From: a virus
Virus record (IMG/VR): IMGVR_UViG_3300030328_003769
Location: 1-42,774 of that record
Reading direction: 5' to 3' (one strand)
Length of the DNA stretch: 42,774 bases
Below, one piece after another: positions 28,592-37,991 of the stretch. Each line of letters begins with the position of its first letter. The first letter of the stretch is position 1. Made by a program: the position numbers and the translations under genes. The notes under the pieces were generated by a model that had not been told where the DNA came from, did not search any database, and saw nothing but the letters and a program-made list of their open reading frames with translations.

Positions 28592-31527
28592 TATGCTACC
28601 CTTTGCCTTCCTACATTTGTTGACATGATACCACTAAATACTGGATCATCTTGACCAAATACAGATTGACCTGCAGCCATTGTGTTTGGATTAATTACAT
28701 TTGCATTTGCTAAAGTAGAATTGTTTGCAATCTGATTTAATAATTCTATAGGTACTTGTGAAGCAGATGCTGCTTCGTTTTCTGTTCTAATTGTTTGAGA
28801 AGGAGGAAATTGTGGTTTACCACCAGTATCACTACTACCCATTGAAGAGTTATTTATTTTTCTCATTTCATTTTCTGAAAGATTTTCTTCGTATTGATAT
28901 TCTGTATCAATATCTATTCCGTAACTTTTTGCTAAATTATTAATTGCAATGTTTACTGCTGCAAAACTTGAACTTTTGCCAATATCTAATATTTCTTCAA
29001 GTTCACTTGCTTTTACTCCTTTTGATAAAAGAGCTGCAAGGACATCATAACGAATCGTTGTAACAGCTACATCAACTAATGTCGCAGGGTTAAATATTGC
29101 CATAGCATATTTTGCTCTTTGAGTACCACCTGCCATTGCGCCACCAACGTCTTCTCCGCTTGCTAGTCTTGCAACATATCTAACAAAATTATCTAACGTG
29201 TCAACGTCTTCAGCTTTGTCAAAAAACTTCATTAATTGTTCGTTACTTTTTAAATTTTCTATTTCTTTAACAAGTTGTTTTGCATTTAACACTTGTCCCT
29301 CTGCACCTTCACCTGCCGTTTTTGTTGATTTACCTAAAATTTGTTGAATGATACCATTTCTTACAGACTCTTTATAACTATCGCCTCCTTGTGCAATTAA
29401 ATCATCAATTGCTTGTCCACCTTTGCCTGGTTTTGCTTTTCTTAAAACATCGTAAACTAAGTCGGCATTTGTTAATCCTTTTGCAATTATTTCACTAAAT
29501 GTAGAATTATCTAATGCGTTATATGTTCTTTGTATTTGAAACAAATCTAAAATTTTTTGTTCGGAATTTGTACCTAAGTACGCTTTTAACGAGTCAGGAT
29601 CAAACTTTTGCCATTTCGCAATTGTATCTTGTATATTTGTTGGGTCTTTTAAAAGTTTATTGACAAACATTTTTTGAACAGCTTCAAACATTTGATTTGA
29701 TAATGCTGGAGAAATTTCTCCAGAACTATTCAACATTGCTTTTATTGTGCTTGCGTTTACTCCTCCATCAGGATTAAAAGCAGCAGCCATAAAATCACTA
29801 ACATCTCCTTTGCCTGCCATGATGTTTCTTATTTTATTATTATTTAAAACAATATCAGTATTATCTAAATGCTTACCAAGCATTGCTAACAATGATTTAG
29901 CTTCAATACTTCCACTAAATAAATCATTATTAGGATTCATTATTTTTTTAATGTTATTTTTAATAGTATTACCAATAAGTTGATCTAATGGATCAGTGCT
30001 TTCTAATAATTTATTAGCCTGTTGTCTTATATTCACTAAAGAATTAATTGACTTTGTCATTCCTTTATCAGTGCTATTGCCTACAGATACCTTTATTTTG
30101 TTAAGTTGTTCTATTAAATTCATTGCAGGCTTACTTACTGCTTGTTCAAAAGGAACGTTTTTACCTTTTAATGTTTTAAAATTACCATTTTTTAATTTTA
30201 CCTTATAATTTTTACCAGGAACATAAGCATCTTTTATTGATGAAAGTATATCGGTTACATCTCCTTTTAAATTTGTAAAATTTATAAAAGCTGGATTGTC
30301 TTTATTTATTTTATTTTTAGTTTTGTTTATTAAACTTGTTGTAATTTTTGAACTGTTTCTATTATATAAAGATAAAAGTTCAGGTAGATATTCTTCTGCT
30401 TGAGCTGCTGCTACACCACTTTTTGGAAACAAGTCAAAAGCTTCTTCCATGTTTTGTTTTACTGTATGATTTAATTGTATTAGTTCGTCTAATGTTAAAA
30501 CTCTACCACCACCAAATTCATTTAACTTAGTAATAACACCTTCCATTTGTTTACGTTGAACTTGTTCAGGTCTTTTTGAAAACTCTTTTGCTTGAAAAAA
30601 AGATTTTCTTAAAGTTGGATTTAAAGCCAGTTGTGCAATTGTCAGTGGCTCTACGCCTAGTTTTTCTGCAGCAAGGGCTAAAGCATTAGCATCTTTTATT
30701 AATCCAGGTTTAAACTGTCCTGTTACTAATTTACCACCTACTTCAAATACACCAAACATTCCGCCAGCAAAGGCTGCTTCAAACCATTGTGATCCATCAA
30801 AAACAACATCATTAAAAAAATCAAATTTTTGATCTTCTGCATCAGCATATTCTTTTTCACCATAACCTTTTAAAGCTTCTGTTAAATCTCTTAACTCAAG
30901 GCCTGTTCTTGAACCAGCAGTAACTGCTAATACTCGTGTAAGTAAACTTTTACCTCTTGTTGCGAAAGCCGCTGCTATTTCAGAACCAATTACCAATGGG
31001 TCCATGTATCCCGCTATTAACCCAAATTCTCCCATGTCTCTTCCTTTTGGATTACTTAGTCTAAAATCTTTTTCATCAGGGTATCTAAATACTTCTACAT
31101 ATTCCGTTTTGTTCTTATTAATTGGAACCTGAATCATTTGGTAATCACCACCAGGATATTTTTCCATGAATTTAGCCCGTCTTGTATTAAAGCTTTTACT
31201 CATGGTGATTTCTCTTTTAAGGTTTATGTCCCCAGCCTTAAATCCTTCATTAGTTATTGTTTCATCAATAAGACTTCCCATGTAAGCAAGTTTATTATTG
31301 TATTTTTCATCGGCTAATTCTTTTCTTTGTTTAAAATACTCATATTCTTTTGTGCCACGAATAAACCGTGAGCCTGGAACAAACTCAAAGATACTTGGTG
31401 ATAAATCTTGTTCTTTAATATTTTCTATGATGTTTTGTGAATCTTGATCTGTTAAAGCAATCTGTTCATCAAAGTTTGGAAGTTTATAAAGCTCACTCTG
31501 GTCTAGTTGTTCTTCAAAAATTTCCAT
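28591..31527 (-). CDS. Internal virion (DNA-ejection-type) protein, 978 aa
   Basis: Long, mainly helical protein with hydrophobic patches near residues 180-205 (GSEIAAAFATRGKSLLTRVLAV) and 255-275, an arrangement common in podovirus internal core or ejection proteins that cross the cell envelope. No lysozyme or transglycosylase motif was found. Flanked by an 801-aa and a 338-aa virion-type protein. Role in DNA ejection is an inference from size, composition and order. Confidence 0.7.
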   Translation of the reverse strand: MEIFEEQLDQSELYKLPNFDEQIALTDQDSQNIIENIKEQDLSPSIFEFVPGSRFIRGTKEYEYFKQRKELADEKYNNKLAYMGSLIDETITNEGFKAGDINLKREITMSKSFNTRRAKFMEKYPGGDYQMIQVPINKNKTEYVEVFRYPDEKDFRLSNPKGRDMGEFGLIAGYMDPLVIGSEIAAAFATRGKSLLTRVLAVTAGSRTGLELRDLTEALKGYGEKEYADAEDQKFDFFNDVVFDGSQWFEAAFAGGMFGVFEVGGKLVTGQFKPGLIKDANALALAAEKLGVEPLTIAQLALNPTLRKSFFQAKEFSKRPEQVQRKQMEGVITKLNEFGGGRVLTLDELIQLNHTVKQNMEEAFDLFPKSGVAAAQAEEYLPELLSLYNRNSSKITTSLINKTKNKINKDNPAFINFTNLKGDVTDILSSIKDAYVPGKNYKVKLKNGNFKTLKGKNVPFEQAVSKPAMNLIEQLNKIKVSVGNSTDKGMTKSINSLVNIRQQANKLLESTDPLDQLIGNTIKNNIKKIMNPNNDLFSGSIEAKSLLAMLGKHLDNTDIVLNNNKIRNIMAGKGDVSDFMAAAFNPDGGVNASTIKAMLNSSGEISPALSNQMFEAVQKMFVNKLLKDPTNIQDTIAKWQKFDPDSLKAYLGTNSEQKILDLFQIQRTYNALDNSTFSEIIAKGLTNADLVYDVLRKAKPGKGGQAIDDLIAQGGDSYKESVRNGIIQQILGKSTKTAGEGAEGQVLNAKQLVKEIENLKSNEQLMKFFDKAEDVDTLDNFVRYVARLASGEDVGGAMAGGTQRAKYAMAIFNPATLVDVAVTTIRYDVLAALLSKGVKASELEEILDIGKSSSFAAVNIAINNLAKSYGIDIDTEYQYEENLSENEMRKINNSSMGSSDTGGKPQFPPSQTIRTENEAASASQVPIELLNQIANNSTLANANVINPNTMAAGQSVFGQDDPVFSGIMSTNVGRQRVA

Positions 31528-33932
31528 TAGTTACCTGCCGATAATTGTTTTCCTGTAAAGTATCGTAGTCTTCCGTTACCCATATTAATTGCATAGATTG
31601 GTTGATTTGGTTCAGCTCCCTCTTGATCAGAGCCTTTTAAAGTTTTAAAGATACCACCACTATCGGAATACGTTACAAAAAATAAATCACCTTTTTCATA
31701 AAGATCAGCTACTTGATACGTGTCATTGCCTATTGTAACACTATCAATATCACTAAACTCTTGATCAGTAAGTACAGCGCCTTGATTATTTAATTGACTA
31801 ATACCATTCTTAAACTCTTCTGAGGTTTCATACTGTCTATAAGCATCTGCTTCTTTTTCTAAAATGTACGCTGCAGCTTCTGCTGGTCGCATTTCTTTAC
31901 CATCAATTTTCCCTGTCTGTAAGAATGTATTTAACATATCACCTGATGCTGCTTGTATTTCGTTATCCACTTTATTTAAAGTAAGAATAAATTTTTGTGA
32001 CTCAGCGCTAAAGAAAGGTAACGTATTACTTTCTCTAACTGATGCAAATTCTGCTTGGTTAAAGTTACCTGGTATTGCTCCTCCAGATGCTGTGTCTAAT
32101 GTAAATTGATTATGTAATGCAATTAATGCATCAGAACTTGGTGCTGCACCATCTGCAAAAAGATCAAATGCTTCTCTTACACTATTTGGTAAAGCTGCAA
32201 ATACATTTGGAAAATCATTTTTGAAACTAGCGACAATGTTTCTTGAGTTATAAAATGTTCTGTTAGTTATTGAATCATCAATTAAGTTTAATGCAGCAGT
32301 AATTTTCTTATTATTTTGCGCTGCTAATTTTGTATTTTTTTGAATTGATTCAATTGTACTCTCAGCAATTTTTGCTAGTAATTTTTCATCTTCTGTATTT
32401 TGTAATAATTCTAACTCATCTTCTTTGGATAATCCTGTTTTTCTTGCATTTAAAATGTAATTAACTTGTAGATTTGTAATCTCTTCATTTGTATAAGGAG
32501 CTCCTGTTTCAGGGTTTGTTTGACCAGTAAGATTTGCTTTAAGAAAATTCATTTTCTCACTAAAGGCTGTTGGTTCTTTCTCTCCTGTAAATACAATATC
32601 GTAAGTACCTTTGTCACTTCTCTCAACAAGCACATTACCTATTTGATAAGTTTTTGGTTTGCTTTCATCTATTATTTTTACCCATTCATTTGCATCATTT
32701 TGTTCATATACCGTGTCACCAACAACAAGTTGATTTTTATCATTAGGTTTTACATTAAGTACTTCTTCTCTAATGCCTCCTTCTACAGAGCTGTCTTCTA
32801 TAATAGCTGTGTAAATAGGTTCATTATTTTCACCAACCCCTTGAACAATTTGTTTAATGCTTGGTTTACTCTCATCGATAACTTTTTCCCATTTTTGATT
32901 ATTAGGATTTTTCTCGTAAACAGTATTACCAACTGTAATTTGTCCTTTTGAATTTGGTGTAATACCCTCTAATATTTGTGAAATAATTTTATCGTCTTTC
33001 ATTACTAAACCTACAAATACAGATTTATCATCTATTATTGCTTCTTGTATTCCAATAAACTCACCTTGTACTTTGTCTCTTGCATCAAGTATTTGCTCGT
33101 ATTCACCAGTTTCTTCATTTAATTTAAAGACTTGGTTGTTAATTGTAATTTGTTCATTCTCATCTGGAACCTTGCCTACTATTGCAACCTGTTTAAAAGC
33201 ACCGTTTTCAACACCTACTGCTGAGTAAGATACTTCTCCTGCAGCATTTTCCACTTTTATTATTTTGTTTATGTTAAATCCTGTATCTTTATTTGTATCT
33301 GCTAATTCTGTTAATTTATCTTCACCCTCTCCTGCAAATTGATTGTATAAGTACAACACACCATTAACATCGACTAAGTTTGGTTCAACAAAAGCATCAC
33401 CAATTTCTTCTTGATGAAAGACACCATCTTTAGTCCCAACAGCATAATTGATCATTCCGGTGCCATCTTCTTTTTCTTTTTGTATTATATCTTTAATTAC
33501 AAACCCTTTGCTTGCTGTAGCCATTTTGTTTGCTTCTATTTCAAAAAGTTTTGATGCAGCCAATGTTGCCGCTTGATCTTCATAAGGTTTTATATTTGCT
33601 AGAGCAGGAGCTGCCGCACTTATATCAGTTAAGGTTCTTAGACCTATACTTTGATCAGCTCCATCTACCGCTGGTTTTCCTCCTGCGGCGGACTCACCAA
33701 GCCGTGCAAAAAAATCAAATAATGCTGGTGCATTTTGTGAAAAAAATCCTCTTTGTTTAGGAACAATGCCTTGAGCTAAATCATACAGTTTTTTATATTC
33801 TGCACTGTCAGCATAAAGCCCTTCGTTTGCTTTCATTACAGGAACGAGTCCTGATGTAATACCTGTACCACGTGAATTTAATTTCATTCTTTCAGGCGCA
33901 TTTACAAACATTTTCCTGTTATAAACTGCCAT
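31527..33932 (-). CDS. Virion protein with about 70-residue tandem repeats, 801 aa
   Basis: Three to four tandem modules of about 70 residues lie between about 188 and 455, each with a GNTVYEKN-like strand and a WEKVIDESKP-like segment (starts near 188, 262, 332 and 402). The N-terminal 150 residues are Ala-rich helices and the C-terminal half is helical. The repeats look like a beta-type array on an internal or tail protein. Located between the GAFGGSR-type protein and the 978-aa protein; start and stop overlap neighbours by one base. Confidence 0.7.
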   Translation of the reverse strand: MAVYNRKMFVNAPERMKLNSRGTGITSGLVPVMKANEGLYADSAEYKKLYDLAQGIVPKQRGFFSQNAPALFDFFARLGESAAGGKPAVDGADQSIGLRTLTDISAAAPALANIKPYEDQAATLAASKLFEIEANKMATASKGFVIKDIIQKEKEDGTGMINYAVGTKDGVFHQEEIGDAFVEPNLVDVNGVLYLYNQFAGEGEDKLTELADTNKDTGFNINKIIKVENAAGEVSYSAVGVENGAFKQVAIVGKVPDENEQITINNQVFKLNEETGEYEQILDARDKVQGEFIGIQEAIIDDKSVFVGLVMKDDKIISQILEGITPNSKGQITVGNTVYEKNPNNQKWEKVIDESKPSIKQIVQGVGENNEPIYTAIIEDSSVEGGIREEVLNVKPNDKNQLVVGDTVYEQNDANEWVKIIDESKPKTYQIGNVLVERSDKGTYDIVFTGEKEPTAFSEKMNFLKANLTGQTNPETGAPYTNEEITNLQVNYILNARKTGLSKEDELELLQNTEDEKLLAKIAESTIESIQKNTKLAAQNNKKITAALNLIDDSITNRTFYNSRNIVASFKNDFPNVFAALPNSVREAFDLFADGAAPSSDALIALHNQFTLDTASGGAIPGNFNQAEFASVRESNTLPFFSAESQKFILTLNKVDNEIQAASGDMLNTFLQTGKIDGKEMRPAEAAAYILEKEADAYRQYETSEEFKNGISQLNNQGAVLTDQEFSDIDSVTIGNDTYQVADLYEKGDLFFVTYSDSGGIFKTLKGSDQEGAEPNQPIYAINMGNGRLRYFTGKQLSAGN

Positions 33933-34921
33933 TATTTAAAACTCCCAAATCCCTCTAATAAAGTTCCAATACCCGTACCAAGTGATCCAATACCACTTGC
34001 AAATTGTAAGAATGGATTTGCTGGTGTGACTGGCATTTGTGAAATAGTTTGACCACCAAAAGGTAATCCTGCCAATATGTCTGTTCCAAAAGAAATTCGT
34101 TGAAAAGGTTCTTGTTGTTGTGCTGCAATATTTTGTCGTTGAGCTTCAAGACCTGCTTGTAGTAATTGTTGTTGCTGACCACCTACACCGAGTAATGTGC
34201 TTATATCTTGACCTAACATCTGTTGACCTAAACCGCCTATACCTGCTTGCGTTTTTGCAAGACTTCCTAATTGACCAGTAAGCCCTGATAATTGTTGGCC
34301 AGCGGATAGCTGTCTTCTTTGTTGAGCTTCTTGTGCTGATTGGGCTGATGATAAAGCTTGTTGATAACTTCTAGATGCATCTTCAAAAATACGTCTAGAT
34401 TTTATGTCACCTAAATTTTTTGCTAATTCTGCTTCTTGAACTCCAAAACGTGAACCACCAAAGGCACCCGCCTTTTGCGCTTGACTTGCAAGATTTGATT
34501 GTGCCATTGCACCTTGTTTATCAATTTCTTTTAAAGCTTCTTGAGTTACTAATTGTTGATAAGGATCTCTAAACGCAGCAATATTTGCCGCTGTTGGTGT
34601 AAATCCTTGTGTTGCACCACCTAATGTTTGTGCTGCTATATTTCCTAATTGTCCTGCACTTGTTGCTGTTTGTCCTGCTTGCGATACTAAAGGTTGAAAT
34701 GCTCCAATACCTGCACCCGCTAAATTAAAAGCATCTATTTGAGGTTGCGTGAACCCTGCAACAGTTTGCTTGGCTATATCACGTGGTTGGTTAATTAATC
34801 CTTTAATGTAATCCGCATCTCCAGGTGCGCCTTGTCCGAATAATGTTAAAAGTAAATCCTTTTGACGTTCCTGTACATATTCTGGAGGTAATTGTTGTTG
34901 TATTGTTGTTTGTGTTGCCAT
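33932..34921 (-). CDS. Gln/Ala-rich virion protein with GAFGGSR motif, 329 aa
   Basis: Helical, Gln/Ala/Gly-rich protein. FRDPYQQLVTQEALKEID (about 115-132) and KAGAFGGSRFGVQEAEL (about 150-166) are motifs seen in podovirus ejection or tail proteins; no enzyme function is implied. The C-terminus is Gly/Phe-rich. Between the 305-aa and 801-aa genes, with one-base overlaps at both ends. Confidence 0.7.
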   Translation of the reverse strand: MATQTTIQQQLPPEYVQERQKDLLLTLFGQGAPGDADYIKGLINQPRDIAKQTVAGFTQPQIDAFNLAGAGIGAFQPLVSQAGQTATSAGQLGNIAAQTLGGATQGFTPTAANIAAFRDPYQQLVTQEALKEIDKQGAMAQSNLASQAQKAGAFGGSRFGVQEAELAKNLGDIKSRRIFEDASRSYQQALSSAQSAQEAQQRRQLSAGQQLSGLTGQLGSLAKTQAGIGGLGQQMLGQDISTLLGVGGQQQQLLQAGLEAQRQNIAAQQQEPFQRISFGTDILAGLPFGGQTISQMPVTPANPFLQFASGIGSLGTGIGTLLEGFGSFK

Positions 34922-35838
34922 TATCCTTGTGCCTCCAATTGATCCATCATTTCATACATTTTTCTTGCACCTTGCATTCTATCACCATTACCCGCACCTT
35001 TCACAGCCTTAGCTGTCATAACAAATTCACCATCACTTAACATAGCAGGAATACTATCAGATGTACCTGTACCTGGTCCACTTATTTCGCCAGTTTTACG
35101 AGGAAACTCCGAAGTGCCACCTTGAGCCATCATCATGACATTTTCAATTTCTTTTAATCCATTAACTGGTTCTTGCATTAATCCACCCTCTGCAGCGTTT
35201 GTTATTAAGTTACCTTGATTATCATAATAAGAACCAGCGATACCACCTCCTAATTGTAAATCTAATAACTGTCCTGGTGTTAAATTTAAAGATTTTGCTA
35301 CATAATCAGAACCTGGAAATTTGCTATCTAATTCTTCTTGTTTTGGTGTTTTAAATAATCCAAACGGCGATAAAGCTGCACCTGTGATTGCACTTGCACC
35401 ACCTAATCTTGCTAATAGTTTTGCAGTGTCTACCTTACCTGAATCATCTTTTGGTATAAATGATCCTTTGTCACCAAATAATCCAGAAGTTCCTTCAACT
35501 ATATCAGGCCCTTTTTGTGATCCTTTTTTACCTAATAAAAATTCTCCAAAAGATCCTGCACCAGTTTTACCACCACCTTGTAAAGCACTCATAAATTTAC
35601 CATCACCTAAAAGTTTATTACCGGCAGTCATGTCAAATTTACCAAACTTTAATCCGGGGCTTGCGTTTGCTAAAAATGCTGCTTGTGCTATTTCTCCAAA
35701 TCCTGCTTCAGGATCTGCTAATGCTCCTATTCCTGCAAATAACGGATTACCTGTCGCTAATGCGAGTACAGTACCCAAATATTTTTCAGAATCTCCAGGT
35801 AGCGCTTTCGCCACCATTTTTCGTAATTTTTTAAGCAT
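34921..35838 (-). CDS. Virion-associated protein with SIPAMLSDGEFVM C-terminal motif, 305 aa
   Basis: N-terminal part Gly/Ala-rich; the C-terminal third contains GTSDSIPAMLSDGEFVMTAKAV (about 259-280), a motif repeatedly found at the ends of phage tail and injection proteins, then a Met-rich helix. Two GG motifs (AEGGLMQEP, AQGGTSEF) match those in the portal-side operon. First gene of this operon; GGAG precedes its ATG at 35838. Confidence 0.7.
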   Translation of the reverse strand: MLKKLRKMVAKALPGDSEKYLGTVLALATGNPLFAGIGALADPEAGFGEIAQAAFLANASPGLKFGKFDMTAGNKLLGDGKFMSALQGGGKTGAGSFGEFLLGKKGSQKGPDIVEGTSGLFGDKGSFIPKDDSGKVDTAKLLARLGGASAITGAALSPFGLFKTPKQEELDSKFPGSDYVAKSLNLTPGQLLDLQLGGGIAGSYYDNQGNLITNAAEGGLMQEPVNGLKEIENVMMMAQGGTSEFPRKTGEISGPGTGTSDSIPAMLSDGEFVMTAKAVKGAGNGDRMQGARKMYEMMDQLEAQG

Positions 35839-35974
35839 AATCTCCTAGTGCAATTTATGTGATTGAAAAACGCAAGGAGGCTGCCCTTGAATAAAAGCCT
35901 ATTTAAATGTATATTTATAGGCAAATTATTGCTATATGACAATAGATATTTATGCAAAGAAAGAAAAGGTTATA
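35839..35974. promoter_or_regulatory. Divergent intergenic region between virion operon and oxygenase genes
   Basis: No gene supported. Contains a CAAGG/CCTTG hairpin (35871-35887) and an imperfect inverted repeat GCCTAT/ATAGGC around 35898-35921. AAGGAGG at about 35872 precedes a TTG frame that overlaps the first oxygenase and is not called. Confidence 0.4.
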
Positions 35975-36634
35975 ATGTCCGAAAAATCAACAAAAGTAAA
36001 TTTCAACGCTATAAGACCATTTGGTCCTACTATTTTACAAGGTCAGTTACCAAAAGAAATCATTAAAATTTTAGATGATGAAGCAACAAAACTATTAGAA
36101 GTTGATGCATTAGCTAAGGAATGGGACCACTCAATGCATTTAGCAGGTAATGTTAAACAAGAAGTACGTTACCCTCCTGATTTTTTAAACTCATCTGAAT
36201 TTTCTCCAGTTTTAAATGCATTACAAATTATTGTTCAACAATATATTTCAATACCCCCAGCTTCCGATACCATAGCTGTAAAAGATGTAGGAACAATGAG
36301 TATTTCAAGCATGTGGATTGTATCACAATTTGCAGGTGATTTTAATCCTATACATGTGCATGACGGTGAACTATCAGGTGTTATTTACACAAGAATACCA
36401 AAAGATCTTAAAGAAGAATATAAAAAAGAAGACCATTTTCCATGTGTAGGTGATATACATTTTATGTGCGGTCAAGCTGCTAAATTTAGTGGTCATAATT
36501 TTCAAGCCACCCCTAAAGTTGGAGATATATTTTTGTTTCCAAGTTGGTTGTCACATGGAGTATATCCATTTAGAACGCCAAACCAAGAACGCAGATCAAT
36601 GTCATTTAACATTGATTTAAAAAGAAAGCCCTAG
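35975..36634 (+). CDS. 2OG-Fe(II) oxygenase 1, 219 aa
   Basis: Double-stranded beta-helix dioxygenase of the phage type (2OG-FeII_Oxy_5-like). The metal site His-X-Asp/His is in NPIHVHDGELSGVIYT (about 140-155), the distal His in SWLSHGVYPF, and the 2OG-binding Arg in ERRSMSFNI near the end. Hydroxylates an unknown substrate, such as a virion protein, sugar or nucleotide. An upstream ATG at 35936 is in frame, but AAAGAAAAGG precedes the ATG at 35975. First of a cluster of five. Confidence 0.85.
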   Translation: MSEKSTKVNFNAIRPFGPTILQGQLPKEIIKILDDEATKLLEVDALAKEWDHSMHLAGNVKQEVRYPPDFLNSSEFSPVLNALQIIVQQYISIPPASDTIAVKDVGTMSISSMWIVSQFAGDFNPIHVHDGELSGVIYTRIPKDLKEEYKKEDHFPCVGDIHFMCGQAAKFSGHNFQATPKVGDIFLFPSWLSHGVYPFRTPNQERRSMSFNIDLKRKP

Positions 36635-37221
36635 TGTTAAGAGCTCATAAGAATAATAAAAAAAATAATTTTATTGCTGGTTGGTATATTGAAGATCCTT
36701 TTATTTGTGACAACATGATAAAATTTTTTGAACAAAATTCTAGTTATGTAGAAAGAGGAGGTATGGGTGATGGTGAAATAAATTTAAATAGAAAAAACTC
36801 TTTTGATCTAGGTTTTAACAGTAATGATAATAGAGAGCCTTTGGTATCTTATAAAAAAAATTTAAGTAAAATTTTAGAGCTATACAAAAAAAAATATAAA
36901 TATTGCAGTGAACAACAAAGAGAATGGGGTTTGTATGAGGGATATAACATACAGAAATACCCAAAAGGTGGAGGTTATCCAGGATGGCATACTGAAAATA
37001 ATGGTTTTCATATTAATAGACATTTGGTCTTTACTACTTACTTAAATGATATTTCTAAAAATGGTGAGACTGAGTTTATGTACCAGAAGTTAAAAATAAA
37101 ACCAGAAAAAGGACTAACATTAATTTGGCCTGCTACTTGGGAATACACGCATCGTGGTAACATTTGTAAGAATCAAGAAAAATATATTACGACTGGGTGG
37201 TATTCATACAGAAATGATTGA
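36634..37221 (+). CDS. 2OG-Fe(II) oxygenase 2 (prolyl-hydroxylase-like), 195 aa
   Basis: Metal-site candidate in YPGWHTENNGF (His, then Glu two positions on), strand RHLVFTTYLND, acidic loop GETEFMYQ, distal His in WEYTHRG. The usual HxD is here H-x-E, a known but less common variant. GTG start overlaps the stop of oxygenase 1 by one base. Substrate unknown. Confidence 0.78.
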   Translation: MLRAHKNNKKNNFIAGWYIEDPFICDNMIKFFEQNSSYVERGGMGDGEINLNRKNSFDLGFNSNDNREPLVSYKKNLSKILELYKKKYKYCSEQQREWGLYEGYNIQKYPKGGGYPGWHTENNGFHINRHLVFTTYLNDISKNGETEFMYQKLKIKPEKGLTLIWPATWEYTHRGNICKNQEKYITTGWYSYRND

Positions 37222-37489
37222 TATAAACAAAGTTCCAATGGTCCGTGTTACGTGGTTAGATGCTCGTGATACAGAGACAGGATGGCTTGATATAAAAGAA
37301 GTTATCAATGCGCCGTTAGCCGTGTGTCAAGAAGTAGGGTGGATGATCACTAATAATAAAGAGAGAATAGTTATTATGCGTTCATATAGCAAAGACAAAG
37401 ATGATATTACAGGTGGTGGTGCTATTGCTATACCTAAAGATTGGTTAAAAAAAATAGAATATTTAAAGGTGGACTATGCAACACAATAA
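37214..37489 (+). CDS. Conserved small phage protein, 91 aa
   Basis: Start at the ATG at 37214, inside the preceding oxygenase stop region. Sequence PMVRVTWLDARDTETGWLDI with a following QEVGWMITNNKERIVIM segment matches a small beta-rich protein common in marine phages. Function unknown; embedded among oxygenases. Confidence 0.65.
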   Translation: MIDINKVPMVRVTWLDARDTETGWLDIKEVINAPLAVCQEVGWMITNNKERIVIMRSYSKDKDDITGGGAIAIPKDWLKKIEYLKVDYATQ

Positions 37490-37991
37490 AAACACAGAGT
37501 TTGTTATGTACGTTGATAATTTTTTGGATGATAAAACTTTAAAAGATCTTCAACATACTTTTGTAAATATAAAATATGAAGATGTTGTTATGGATAGTGG
37601 TCATTATTATGGTAAACGTCATACTTTTCATGGTGATCATCATAAAGACGATCCTCTAGTAAAACTTACGAAACAGTTTTTTTATCCTCACAGAAATTTA
37701 AAACCTATTTCAATACATGCACACATGAGAAACAATGAGAAAGAGCCATTGTTTCATAAAGACACCGAAAACGATTGTGTGGCTAATTTTCTTTTATTTA
37801 TAAAAGGTGAACCTCTTTTAAATAATGGTACAGGTTTTATGAAAGGTAATTCATTATCCGCTCACATTGGTTTTGTTGAGAATAGAGCTCTTTTTTTTAA
37901 TGGATCTAAAATAATGCACAGTGATTTACAATCTTTTGGAGATAGCTCTACAAGATACACATTAAATATGTTTTTAAAAGAAGATGATTAA
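37476..37991 (+). CDS. 2OG-Fe(II) oxygenase 3, 171 aa
   Basis: Metal site candidate PLFHKDTENDC (His, Asp), later strand VANFLLFIKGEP, distal His in SKIMHSDLQSF, and Arg in STRYTLNMFL for 2-oxoglutarate. Different subfamily from oxygenase 1. AGGTGG precedes its ATG. Substrate unknown. Confidence 0.8.
   Translation: MQHNKNTEFVMYVDNFLDDKTLKDLQHTFVNIKYEDVVMDSGHYYGKRHTFHGDHHKDDPLVKLTKQFFYPHRNLKPISIHAHMRNNEKEPLFHKDTENDCVANFLLFIKGEPLLNNGTGFMKGNSLSAHIGFVENRALFFNGSKIMHSDLQSFGDSSTRYTLNMFLKEDD

Noticed and set aside
35887-36066. Plus-strand frame from a TTG after AAGGAGG
   Set aside because: Good Shine-Dalgarno, but the frame overlaps oxygenase 1 by about 90 bases and the product shows no recognisable pattern.
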